DNA of 64,000 nt from Shimia_B sp038528385. Lineage in GTDB: Bacteria; Pseudomonadota; Alphaproteobacteria; Rhodobacterales; Rhodobacteraceae. Made by a program: the position numbers and the translations under genes. Position 1 is the stretch's first letter; each line of letters begins with the position of its first letter. This document shows positions 36,101 through 43,909 of this stretch, in pieces. The stretch is from contig JBCBET010000007.1 in NCBI GenBank assembly GCA_038528385.1, positions 108,066-172,065 on the forward strand. Direction: 5' to 3'. The notes below the pieces were generated by a model that was not told the DNA's origin, made no database searches, and saw only the letters and a list, made by a program, of their open reading frames with translations.

Positions 36101-37713
36101 TAGCTTTTGCCTGAGGGGTCGGTGCGCGGGTTCTGCAATTGCACGTCGACGTTCCGGGTCTCCGAAATCGGGAAGAGGATCGTGTCGCTTCCGCCGCGCC
36201 CGTCCACGGTGTCAGAACCGGCGAGAGGCGCGATCAGGTCGTCATCGTCGCCGCCGATGATCAGGTCATCGCCATTCGTCTCCGCCGGAGCCAACACGCC
36301 GAGGTCCTTGAGTTCCTGCAATGTGAAGACCCCATCGGTGAAGACGAAGCGTTCGATGCCTTCCGCGACCTCGCGCCCCCAGCGCCCCTGGGTGTCGAGG
36401 AACACGACCGGGGCCGTGTCGGAGAACTGGCTGATCCGGTAATCGGCAAGCGTTCCACGGAGCACGAGAAAATCGGTGCCCGCGCCGCCGAAATTGAAGT
36501 CCTCACCGGCCGAGGCGATGAAGAGATTGGCGGACGTTTCACTCCCCGCGGAGTCGCCCGATGCGTAACCGTAGAGTGTGTCGTTGCCTTCGAAGCCATT
36601 GAGCACATCGACTTTTCCGGTGCGCCCGTGAATCGTTTCGGTGGCGTCCGTCCCGAAGCGGATCGCGTCAGGCGAGGCGGAGTTCAACGCGTCGAGGACG
36701 TCAGCCGAAATGTCGGCGATGTAATCGTCTATATCGGTGTTCCAGCCGTCGGCCCCGAGGAACGCGTTCAAATCGGTAAAGGACGCATCGATGCGCGCGG
36801 CCATCTCGTCGAGCACGTTGACGTCCGGCAGCAGCTTCGCGATCTCGTCACCGAGACGATCCATGATCGCCGTGACGCCGAGCTTGTCGAGAAGGAAGTC
36901 GACGACCGGACCCACGGTGATGTCGTAGATGAAGCCCACGGCATCAAGCACCCATTCGACCGGAGAAAGCGCCGACTGGATCGCCTTGAGCGGCCCGGAG
37001 AGAATGCTGAGTTTGGAGTTGATGCCTCCGAAGGCCTTTGCGACGCCCGCCAAGGCGTCGAAGAGCCCCGCGCCTCCCTTCGCCACGGCGAAGGCGTCGT
37101 CGAGGCCCTGGAGCCGTTCCTCGATATCGTCATAGGCACGGTTGATCGGGACCAGAACATCGTTGATCGGCTTCGACGCGGTGTTGGCCGCGTTTTCCAC
37201 GCCGTCCAGGGGGGACCCAACGATGTCGAACGCGAAGACCATGGTGTCGACGACGTTGCCGTAACCCTCGATCTTGCCTTCGGTGACTTCGAGCCCGTCT
37301 TCGAGGTCCGAAAGCTTGTCCTCGGCGTCTTCGAGCTTTTCGATGTACTTGCCGTCCTTGATCTTCTTGTCGAGCGACTTGGCCTTGTCGCGCACCCGGG
37401 CGGCTACGTCCTCGAGCCTCTCGAGGACCTGTCCCACGAATTTCGACGGAAGCTTGAGCGGCCCCACCTTGCCCGACAGCTTGAGCGCGAATTGCATCGA
37501 TTTGATCGTGGCGAGGAATTCGGTCGCCTGATCCTTGACCTCTTCCACCTGTTCGAGCGCCCAGCGAGTCGACTCCACCACCGTTTTGACGTTGCCCGTC
37601 TTCTCGCGGAGGTCTTCGACATTGGCCTGCGTTTCGTCGAGGTTCTCGCCGAAATCCTCGATTTCGCGGCCAGTGGTCGTGTCGCCGTTGGGCAGGGGGG
37701 TCACAAGGGTCAT
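33109..37713 (-). CDS. Large RTX protein, probably secreted by a type I system
   Basis: A 1534-residue acidic protein. Residues about 1-340 are helical and coiled-coil-like (LDETQANVEDLREKTGNV, LEDAEDKLSDLEDGLEV) with some hydrophobic helices. Residues about 350-1480 carry many calcium-binding nonapeptide repeats of the GGxGxDxLx type, densest in the last 250 residues. The C-terminus DTLQFTVAL...NPIILADDIFVLG is typical of an uncleaved type I secretion signal, and no N-terminal signal peptide is present. No protease or lipase motif was seen, so an adhesin or surface-layer-like role is inferred. No type I transporter genes are in the window. Confidence 0.88.
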   Translation of the reverse strand: MTLVTPLPNGDTTTGREIEDFGENLDETQANVEDLREKTGNVKTVVESTRWALEQVEEVKDQATEFLATIKSMQFALKLSGKVGPLKLPSKFVGQVLERLEDVAARVRDKAKSLDKKIKDGKYIEKLEDAEDKLSDLEDGLEVTEGKIEGYGNVVDTMVFAFDIVGSPLDGVENAANTASKPINDVLVPINRAYDDIEERLQGLDDAFAVAKGGAGLFDALAGVAKAFGGINSKLSILSGPLKAIQSALSPVEWVLDAVGFIYDITVGPVVDFLLDKLGVTAIMDRLGDEIAKLLPDVNVLDEMAARIDASFTDLNAFLGADGWNTDIDDYIADISADVLDALNSASPDAIRFGTDATETIHGRTGKVDVLNGFEGNDTLYGYASGDSAGSETSANLFIASAGEDFNFGGAGTDFLVLRGTLADYRISQFSDTAPVVFLDTQGRWGREVAEGIERFVFTDGVFTLQELKDLGVLAPAETNGDDLIIGGDDDDLIAPLAGSDTVDGRGGSDTILFPISETRNVDVQLQNPRTDPSGKSYDGSAWNGFERDYLDSIENVTIENDRDGKLFGTVGNNILISGAGDDLHKGLAGDDMLFGADGDDILVGGSGRDSIFGGAGNDIVFAGPAAAGRGELYDGGRGTSDRISYSGDRSFFNSDVRQAVRSDDLETAGPLVIDFAAGTVEHMDGDSVIATDTIVNFEYVIASDDDDIIYAAPNVDPDVRATFEGAGGNDTIYSGGADTVDGGAGSDLVIMTEITGTLRGGGGGGSGVVDVLDLRGVGDVRWLIRNGFNQTIDYYAYGDFEVENLGTQTGQPVGGIVNLGRGKIEGFEQILLGDGNDEFFAGGTARVEIFAAGGDDRLIRAQANDGGAQAFFHGGDGDDFLEFRVEGNEAYGDAGDDTLIINTSEDNVVISGGEGEDFIRITRMDGAVAGGEGYDVLSLEGRFTYRSELDLLLGTAAGFQAGRFGDQDYVRIEELTGIEEVIGGQEVSDVFAGSNEADRFITRGDNDTLLGRGGNDELFGGDGNDSLNGGSGDDVLHGGAGNDRIVGGFLPDEIDTASYANARFDGEEGQLAAGDFGSVIVDLQFGTATGAQGNDTLDNIENVIGSNGDDTLRGDGRDNVLSGGAGDDLLEGRAGDDVLVLGEGSDTARGGMGDDTFIIGLGNADVDGGDGFDVVDFGSVEGEITFDFDDFSFEANLLRDVPVWRDGGGTDPRVWNGTVLTPQDIIEAEAAFANSADDLTRALPGVDDPDRAQFEVVFDQLAFPFSGTFTNIEKLTTGIGDDTIIGSNADEFMVGAGGNDVLDGGRGDDTLMGDIGDDDLKGGVGEDLLESGAGNDFVRGGRGEDTIKGGGGHDALRGQRNADTMEGGSGDDNIKGGGGNDRLIGGSGSDFIKGGTRVDYMEGGTGDDRIFGNAFDDTLIGGSGNDRLNAGGGNDSLVGGTGRDTLKGGAGEDTFVFDLGDGRDTILDFQNNVDTLQFTVALTGGLTNGAAIVSEFADVVEGRTVFDFGSGQTIALDGVNNPIILADDIFVLG

Positions 37714-37800
37714 GGCAAAAATCCAGATGAATACGTCGCGTGGAACTGCAGGAAAAACGGATGCAGCGCGTTAATTTACGTTAAGTAAGCTATCGGGCTT

Positions 37801-37826
37801 TGATCCACCTGCCCATCAGGTGATCA
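37801..37826 (-). terminator. Possible hairpin between the histidine kinase and RTX genes
   Basis: TGATCCACCTG and CAGGTGATCA form a ten-base-pair stem with one bulged base and a five-base loop. It lies 17 bases downstream of the kinase stop. There is no U-run, so it is at best a weak or Rho-assisted terminator. Confidence 0.3.
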
Positions 37827-37842
37827 CCCCAAAATGCGACGT

Positions 37843-39843
37843 TCAGGAAATGAGGCGCGCGGGCACCATGACGCCGAGGCGCGTGCCCGGACCCTCCTTT
37901 TCGATCCACTTGAAACTCAGTCCGTGCCTCGCGCAGGTTTCGGCGACGATGGCGAGACCGAGGCCAGAGCCGGGCGTGCCCTCCGAATTCTTCAGGCGGG
38001 CGGCGCGCGGGAGGGCCGCTTCGAATTCGGTCGCCGTCATTCCAGAGCCCGTGTCGCACACCTCGATGGAAAGCGTTCCGTCGGGCTTCGCCTTCGCCGC
38101 AAGTTCTACGGCTCCCTCGTCCGAATACCGAACGGCGTTGGCCGTGAGATTGCTCAGGATGCGCATGGCCGCCATGGCCGGAAGCCGCAGGCGGGCATCC
38201 GTCCTGCCCATGGTCAATGCCAGCCCCTTTTCCCGGGCCTCCTTGCCGAACATATGGCTGACCGCGTCGAAGATCTCCTGGAGCGAGACGGTTTCGTCCT
38301 CCTCTGACGGGGTCCGGTCGTTTCGGCCCGAAGCGTGGTCCTCCAGCTCCTCATCCACGAGCCTCTCCAGAAAGCCGAAGGTTTCCTCAATCTCGGCGCT
38401 CGCGTCACGGGCCTGCGCCTTCACGTCGCTGTCCCGGGCGATGGCGTCCTGCACCCGCAAACGCAAGGCGTGCAGCGGCTGCCTGAGGTCATGGATGGCG
38501 TCCGCCACTTTCTGCTCCCGGTTCCGGTTCAGATCGGTCGCCAGCCTGTAGCTCTTCTCGAGCGCCTGCAGGCGGCGCGAGAGATCGAGATTTCGTTCAG
38601 CCTGCGCGAGCGAGTGCATGAGCGCGTCCGACTGGCTCCGGCGCAGCGCGTTGAATCGGTCGAGGATGGCAAGACCCATCAACGCGGCGTCGAGGACAAA
38701 GACGATGCGCATGCTGTTGAATTGAACATCTTCGGATATCTCGAAACCGAGCCAGTGACGGCTCGTCATGATCGCGCTCGAGATGACGGCACCGGACCAG
38801 GCGATCAGGTAAAATCGGACCTCCCGGAAGCGTGTGCGGGCGGCGTTTATCCCCGAGGCGGTGAAGACAAGAACGCTGCCGAAGGCCGCGAGCACCAGAA
38901 GCTTTTTGACCAGCTGGGTGTCGACGACGAGGGAAGAGACGCCAAGCGCCAGCGCAATGGTGATCGTGGCCACCAGCACCTTGTCGAAGACCGGATGATA
39001 GATCGTGGTTTGCAGGAACTGTCGCGCGAAATTCGCACCGAAACAGATGATCGCCACGCCCAGCGGGACACTGGCGAACGCGTTGAAGGCGGGCGCATTG
39101 GGCCAGAGATAGCGGAACGTGTTGCCATCTGCATGCATGATGAACAGCAGCGCGGAGAGGGCATATGCGCTGTAGGCGATAAAGATGCCCTGGCGCGTGG
39201 CGGCCCATGTCGCCGAGGAGGCGAGGATGAGAAAGGCGAGCATCCCGTAATAGGTGAAGTTGCGGGCAGTCATCAGGCTCGACCATTCGCCGAACCGGGG
39301 CGCATCGAAGATGTTGAACGTGACCTCTGTCGATCCGCCCGACCGGTAGCGGATTAGGATCGCGCCCTCCTCCCCCTGAGGGAGCTCGAAGGCCGCCACA
39401 AGCTCGGCCCACGAGACCCTGCGGGTAGAGAATGGTGTCGTCTCGTCCTGCGCTTCCAGAAGCTCCAGGACCTCGCTTCCACGCACGAACCAGACCTCGA
39501 AACCCTGAAAGAAGTTCTCCCGGAGACGAAGCCGCCAGCTCTCTTCCTCGGTTGGATTGAAGAGCTCGAAATAGAGCCAGATTCCCTCGGGCGTGAACCC
39601 GAAATCCGGCGCGGCGGAGGCCAGTCGTTCGAACCTGCCTGCGGCCAGAAAAGAGAGCGCCTTCTCCGGGTCCAGCCTCTCACCGGCTTCCTGAAACGCG
39701 AGGATTTGCCCCTCGAACACACTTGTGTCAATTTCCGAGGCTAGCCTGATTGGTGGACGCTCTTGGGCCGTGCCGGCCCTGGGGCCATCAAAGAGAGCGA
39801 CAAGAAAACACGCTGCGAAGAGGATGTACCTTGCTGCTCGCAT
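37843..39843 (-). CDS. 7TMR-DISM sensor histidine kinase
   Basis: A 666-residue membrane sensor. A signal peptide (about 1-26) is followed by an extracytoplasmic DISM-type domain (about 40-190, with GIWLYFELFNPTEEESWRLR), seven hydrophobic segments (about 200-400) and a coiled linker. The kinase core follows: H-box DAIHDLRQPLHALR with the likely phosphorylated His near residue 449, an N-box at NLTANAVRYS, and ATP-binding boxes DTGSGM and GSGLGL. DISM sensors often bind carbohydrates. The response-regulator gene is divergent 37 bp away and is the likely partner. Confidence 0.9.
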   Translation of the reverse strand: MRAARYILFAACFLVALFDGPRAGTAQERPPIRLASEIDTSVFEGQILAFQEAGERLDPEKALSFLAAGRFERLASAAPDFGFTPEGIWLYFELFNPTEEESWRLRLRENFFQGFEVWFVRGSEVLELLEAQDETTPFSTRRVSWAELVAAFELPQGEEGAILIRYRSGGSTEVTFNIFDAPRFGEWSSLMTARNFTYYGMLAFLILASSATWAATRQGIFIAYSAYALSALLFIMHADGNTFRYLWPNAPAFNAFASVPLGVAIICFGANFARQFLQTTIYHPVFDKVLVATITIALALGVSSLVVDTQLVKKLLVLAAFGSVLVFTASGINAARTRFREVRFYLIAWSGAVISSAIMTSRHWLGFEISEDVQFNSMRIVFVLDAALMGLAILDRFNALRRSQSDALMHSLAQAERNLDLSRRLQALEKSYRLATDLNRNREQKVADAIHDLRQPLHALRLRVQDAIARDSDVKAQARDASAEIEETFGFLERLVDEELEDHASGRNDRTPSEEDETVSLQEIFDAVSHMFGKEAREKGLALTMGRTDARLRLPAMAAMRILSNLTANAVRYSDEGAVELAAKAKPDGTLSIEVCDTGSGMTATEFEAALPRAARLKNSEGTPGSGLGLAIVAETCARHGLSFKWIEKEGPGTRLGVMVPARLIS

Positions 39844-39880
39844 TCATTTTTTCCTGTGACCCCGACAAAAAGCTCCCATA

Positions 39881-40495
39881 GTGACTGGCGAAAATCAAGC
39901 TGCAGCCAGGGTCCTGATCGCCGATGACCATGAGCTTGTCTCCGAGGGCCTGCAGCGGTTGCTCCTCGAAGACGGATACGAGGTGCTGCCTCCGGTCATG
40001 GACGGTGTTGCCGCGGTCGCCCTTGCCCGTACAAGCCAGCCTGACATCGCCATTCTAGACTACGACATGCCTGGCGCCACCGGCATGGAGGTGATGCGCG
40101 AAATTCGACGGTGGTCGCCGAAGACGAAGGTGGTGATCCTGACCGGTCGAGCTTCGCCACCGCTCCTGGCCACACTCAAGGATGTCGGAGCAGACGGTCT
40201 ATTTCTGAAATCGGAAGAGCCCGACGCCTTGCGCGCCGGAATAGCCTCGGTGTTGGCCGGCGCGACGGTGTTTCCTCCCCTTGACGTTGAAGGCAAGACA
40301 TCGCTTTCACGCCGAGAGATCCAGACGCTCGAAGGCATCGCGCAAGGTCTCACGAACCCCGCCATCGCCGAGCAGCTCAACATTTCAGTGAAGACGGTGG
40401 AGAGCCATCGCAGCTCGCTCATGCGCAAGCTCGGCGTGCGCTCGACGGCCAGCCTCATCGTGTCCGCGGTGCGCGAGGGTCTGATTTCACCCTGA
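39881..40495 (+). CDS. NarL/FixJ-type response regulator
   Basis: A 204-residue transcription regulator. The receiver domain (about 1-120) has the acidic pair in VLIADDHELV, phosphoacceptor Asp60 in ILDYDMPGA, the Thr of ILTGRA and Lys of FLKSEE. The C-terminal LuxR-type HTH is SRREIQTLEGIAQGLTNPAI with ISVKTVESHRSSLMRKLGV. The GTG start at 39881 lacks a strong ribosome-binding site. It is divergent from the DISM kinase, which probably phosphorylates it. Targets are unknown; the adjacent RTX gene is a plausible one. Confidence 0.9.
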   Translation: MTGENQAAARVLIADDHELVSEGLQRLLLEDGYEVLPPVMDGVAAVALARTSQPDIAILDYDMPGATGMEVMREIRRWSPKTKVVILTGRASPPLLATLKDVGADGLFLKSEEPDALRAGIASVLAGATVFPPLDVEGKTSLSRREIQTLEGIAQGLTNPAIAEQLNISVKTVESHRSSLMRKLGVRSTASLIVSAVREGLISP

Positions 40496-40650
40496 TCTGA
40501 GGGGACGCCGCATCCCGCGCGGGGCAGGCAATCACGCCCATGCGAGGATGGATCGCAACGAGGGAACATGAGGTTCGTACTTCGCGTTGGAATGGATCTG
40601 CCCCTTGCGATCGGGGCACTTCGCGGTCACCGGACGGATCTGCTTCCACG

Positions 40651-41748
40651 TCAAATAAGGCCCGGATCGTCCCCCATCTCCAAGCCCGGAAAGATCGTTT
40701 TCTCGATCGTGTGTCTCTGCAAGCCGAACTGCCCTCGCAGCACCCATCCGACATGGGAACGCAGGTCCCTCGTGGGGAGCAGATCTCGACGGTCATATAG
40801 GTCGCTCTCCGCAAGGCCGGGCCAGTCCCCGTAGACGCGGCCGCCGTTGATCGCGCCCCCGGCCACGAGCATCGCGCTTCCGGTCCCGTGATCTGTGCCC
40901 TCCGTGCCGTTGAAGCGGACCGTGCGTCCGAACTCTGTCATCGCGATGATCGTCGTGTGCGACCAGGACGTGTCGGACATGATCGAATGGAGAGTGAAAA
41001 TGGCGCCCGCGAGCTTATCCATGGCCCGCGTGAACGTGCCATGCTGGAAGTTGTGGGTATCCCAACCATCGATGGAGAACGCTGCGATACGCGCGTCGTC
41101 ATTCAATCTGTTCGCAGCGTAGGCTGCGGCCCTGTCTTCGGAAGCGGCCCCGGTGTCGCGCGCGGCCCCCTGCACTGCAAAGGCGGCGCTAAGCGCGGTC
41201 GCGATCTCGGTGTCGCTTTCGGCTGCACGCAGGCACAGATTCTGGAACTCCGCGCTGACGCCGGGCGTGCCGTCCGGCGACCAGCGATGAACGTCGACGG
41301 CTCCACTGAGGATCGCGAGTTGATCCGACCCTACGGCACACCCCGTCTCACGTCGCGCATGAGGTAGCTCCCCGAGAAGGCGGTTGAGCCACCCGGATCG
41401 AGACGCCCCCTTGGGCACGGAACTCTTGCCGAATTCAAGGAAGTCCTGACCGTCGAAGTGGCTCCTCTGATCGCGGTAGGGCGTGGCAACGGCGTGAACG
41501 ACGGCGAGATCGCCCTTTTGCCAGAGCGGCATAAGGCGCGCGAGCGACGGGTGCAGTGAAAAGAACCCGTCGAGATCGACATAGCCGCCAGGGCCCGGAC
41601 GACCCGGACGGCTCAAGGCGGCGAAGTTCGGATCGGCGTAGGGGGCGCAGGCCGCGAGGCCGTCCATCGCGCCCCGCAGTACGATGACCACCAGCCGCGC
41701 GGGACCGGGCGCAGGCGAAATGGATAGGGGGACCAAGGCCGATGGCAT
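40651..41748 (-). CDS. DUF1501 family protein
   Basis: A 365-residue protein of the DUF1501 (sulfatase-like) family: VVIVLRGAMDGLAACAPYAD, QRSHFDGQDFLEFG, IDGWDTHNFQHGTF, IIAMTEFGRTVRFNGTEGTD and DHGTGSAMLVAGGA. Family members usually have a Tat signal, but this one starts MPSALVPLSISPAP and shows no twin-Arg leader, even in the longer frame to 41829. It follows the DUF1800 gene by two bases; these two families are commonly paired. Biochemical function is unknown. Confidence 0.85.
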   Translation of the reverse strand: MPSALVPLSISPAPGPARLVVIVLRGAMDGLAACAPYADPNFAALSRPGRPGPGGYVDLDGFFSLHPSLARLMPLWQKGDLAVVHAVATPYRDQRSHFDGQDFLEFGKSSVPKGASRSGWLNRLLGELPHARRETGCAVGSDQLAILSGAVDVHRWSPDGTPGVSAEFQNLCLRAAESDTEIATALSAAFAVQGAARDTGAASEDRAAAYAANRLNDDARIAAFSIDGWDTHNFQHGTFTRAMDKLAGAIFTLHSIMSDTSWSHTTIIAMTEFGRTVRFNGTEGTDHGTGSAMLVAGGAINGGRVYGDWPGLAESDLYDRRDLLPTRDLRSHVGWVLRGQFGLQRHTIEKTIFPGLEMGDDPGLI

Positions 41749-41750
41749 GC

Positions 41751-43106
41751 TCAGACCCTTTGGAATGCGGGCGAGAGCAAAAAGACAGCGACAGCCTGCG
41801 CGCGGGTCTCCGCAGCGGCAAGCGCGCACTGCACCGCTTCATCGACATCACGCGCCGGCAGTCCTCGCGGGTCGGGCAAGTCTGGCCGCAATCCTTGCGG
41901 TGCCGTGAGGGCCCAGTCGAGCCTCGCGGCCATGCCGTGGGGCGTCGCCCACGCGGCTGAGATGTCCGGAAATCCGTCGGGGCCCTTGGGGCGCAGCCAG
42001 TCCTGCCCCATCCGTTTCATGGGTTCGAGAAAGACATGTTCGATCTCTGCATATCCCATCCGGGTGACGCTCTCGCGCTCTACCTGCAAAGAGCGACACG
42101 CGCTCGCCATGAAATCGAAGGGGGAGCGCATCTTCCGCGGGGTCTCCTGCCATGCTGCGTCGTGCTCGAGCATCGCCTCGTAGACCTGCACGAGCGCTCC
42201 ATCCGATGAGAGAAACGCTTGGGTCATGACCTCGATGAGGTCTGCCGGCGGAACGTCGGAGACGAAATGGCGCGCAAGCTTGGTGCAGATACGGCGCGCC
42301 GTCGAAGGATGGCTCGCCAGGACGCCCAACAGGCGCCGGACGTCTTCCATGGAGGGGTGGTAGTCCTCTCCGAGGATGTGCTTCGGACCGGGCTCGGCCT
42401 GGTCCGATCTGTAAATTTGGCCCTTCGACGGGTCGGAACTCAGACCGGTGAAAAGCTCGGCGAGGTTGCGCACATCTTCCTGCGTGTAAGGACCCTGGGT
42501 GCCAAGCGTGTGCAGTTCGAGGACTTCCCTGGCCAGGTTTTCGTTCAGCCCCCGTCCCGTTTCGATTCCCACGCGGGAGGCCGTCCCCACGGCGCGCTTC
42601 TGATCAAGGTAATGCAGCATGAGCGGATGCGTGACGGCCGCCACCAGCAGGTCACGGAAAGACCCCGTCAAATTGGGCCGTATCGCGCTTTCGATGTAGG
42701 GCGGTGCCCCGTATCGAATGGGCACGGACTTCCCCATGGCCGTGAAATGGTTTGCCCAGAACCCCTCCAGTCGCTCACGAAAGGCGGTGGCGCTGTTGAC
42801 GCGTCTAAGGATGTGGGCCCCGAACCACCTCCTGTAATCCTCGCGCGCCGACCGGTTGATTTGTTTGATTCGTCGTTTGATTTCTGCTGCCTCGGCGCCC
42901 GCCAGACCCTGCATCCGCTTCTTCAACCGGCTTCTTGCACCGAGCCTGCGGAAGAAGTCCGGAAAGGGCTCCACTTGAAATCGTCGCTTCATGATGTCTT
43001 CGCCTTGCAGGTCTACGATCATCGCCGAAACACTTGCGGGCGGCTCTATCCCCTTGGCCACGCCGTACCCGAAGCGTGTGTCCGCGAGCACCGGATCAAA
43101 TGCCAT
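41751..43106 (-). CDS. DUF1800 family protein
   Basis: A 451-residue protein of the DUF1800 family: ADTRFGYGVAKG, EGFWANHFTAMGKSV, NENLAREVLELHTLGTQGPY and the NLAELFTGLS region, with RICTKLARHFVSDVPP towards the C-terminus. No signal peptide is apparent. GGAGGG precedes the ATG at 43106. It forms a two-gene unit with the downstream DUF1501 gene. Function unknown. Confidence 0.85.
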   Translation of the reverse strand: MAFDPVLADTRFGYGVAKGIEPPASVSAMIVDLQGEDIMKRRFQVEPFPDFFRRLGARSRLKKRMQGLAGAEAAEIKRRIKQINRSAREDYRRWFGAHILRRVNSATAFRERLEGFWANHFTAMGKSVPIRYGAPPYIESAIRPNLTGSFRDLLVAAVTHPLMLHYLDQKRAVGTASRVGIETGRGLNENLAREVLELHTLGTQGPYTQEDVRNLAELFTGLSSDPSKGQIYRSDQAEPGPKHILGEDYHPSMEDVRRLLGVLASHPSTARRICTKLARHFVSDVPPADLIEVMTQAFLSSDGALVQVYEAMLEHDAAWQETPRKMRSPFDFMASACRSLQVERESVTRMGYAEIEHVFLEPMKRMGQDWLRPKGPDGFPDISAAWATPHGMAARLDWALTAPQGLRPDLPDPRGLPARDVDEAVQCALAAAETRAQAVAVFLLSPAFQRV

Positions 43107-43231
43107 TCCGCCCTCCAATCGCCGGGTTTGCTCTGACGAGCAAGTCAGCCCAAAGGTTTCCCCGACCCAAGGTTCAGCGCGGTATTCCGGGCTGCGACGG
43201 AGCCGGCGAAGCTGCCGGGTGCACCCGCGGA

Positions 43232-43909
43232 TCAGCTGATTTCTGCTTTCGCATGCTTGGAACGTGCGTCGGCTGCGGTGCCGAATTTCGGAAGATCTGC
43301 CGTGGTCTTGCCGTGGCTGGCCAAGAGCGTGTCGCGCACATAGGCGATCTGCGCCGTCTCCTCGATGATCTCCGCGAGGTACTGCGCGGCCATGAGGGTG
43401 GATCCCACGCCGATGGTGCCGTGATTTGCGAGAACCGCGGCGCGGATGCTCGGGTCGCGAAAGACGGGACTAATCTCCACCACCGTCTGGGGACCGCCCT
43501 CGGCCGAAAGAGGGATCAGGGGCATGCGCCCGATTTTCTCTATGGTCTGCACGGTCAGGCACGGAATTTCGATCCCCGCGCTCGCATAGCCCGTGGCCCA
43601 CGGGCTGTGACAGTGCACGATCGCCTTGATGTCGTCGCGGATGCGGTAGAGGTCGAGGTGAAAGTCGAGATCCTTGGAAGGCTTCAGCGCGGATGGCTCG
43701 ATCGTGCCGTCGAGGTGAACGACCTGAAGGTTCTCTCGCGTGCATTCGTTGAAGCCCACGCCCGAAGGTTTGATGACGATGGCATCGCCGCGGTCGAGAA
43801 GGACCGACAGATTGCCGCCTGCATTCGTCTGCAGCTTAAGGGCGAAGCAGCGCTTGGCCGTCGCGATGAGCGCATCCTTCTTGGCGGTCAGATCCGGGGC
43901 GTCACGCAT
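43232..43909 (-). CDS. Class II aldolase/adducin family protein
   Basis: A 225-residue protein of the zinc-dependent class II aldolase family (fuculose-/ribulose-phosphate aldolase-like). Visible features are NAGGNLSVLLDRGDAIVIKP, the zinc motif IVHCHSPWATGYA, and ANHGTIGVGSTLMAAQYLAE with a further zinc His. It would cleave or epimerise a phosphorylated sugar. The ATG at 43909 overlaps the end of the UPF0261 gene. It ends the ABC-transporter operon, so its substrate probably derives from the imported sugar. Confidence 0.85.
   Translation of the reverse strand: MRDAPDLTAKKDALIATAKRCFALKLQTNAGGNLSVLLDRGDAIVIKPSGVGFNECTRENLQVVHLDGTIEPSALKPSKDLDFHLDLYRIRDDIKAIVHCHSPWATGYASAGIEIPCLTVQTIEKIGRMPLIPLSAEGGPQTVVEISPVFRDPSIRAAVLANHGTIGVGSTLMAAQYLAEIIEETAQIAYVRDTLLASHGKTTADLPKFGTAADARSKHAKAEIS

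Noticed and set aside
34600..37788. Long plus-strand frames (366 and 549 codons) inside the RTX gene
   Set aside because: They mirror the repetitive RTX codons on the opposite strand; no ribosome-binding site or domain.
40599..40618. TGCCCC/GGGGCA hairpin between the response regulator and DUF1501 genes
   Set aside because: Only six pairs, with an eight-base loop and no U-run on either strand; not strong enough to call a bidirectional terminator.
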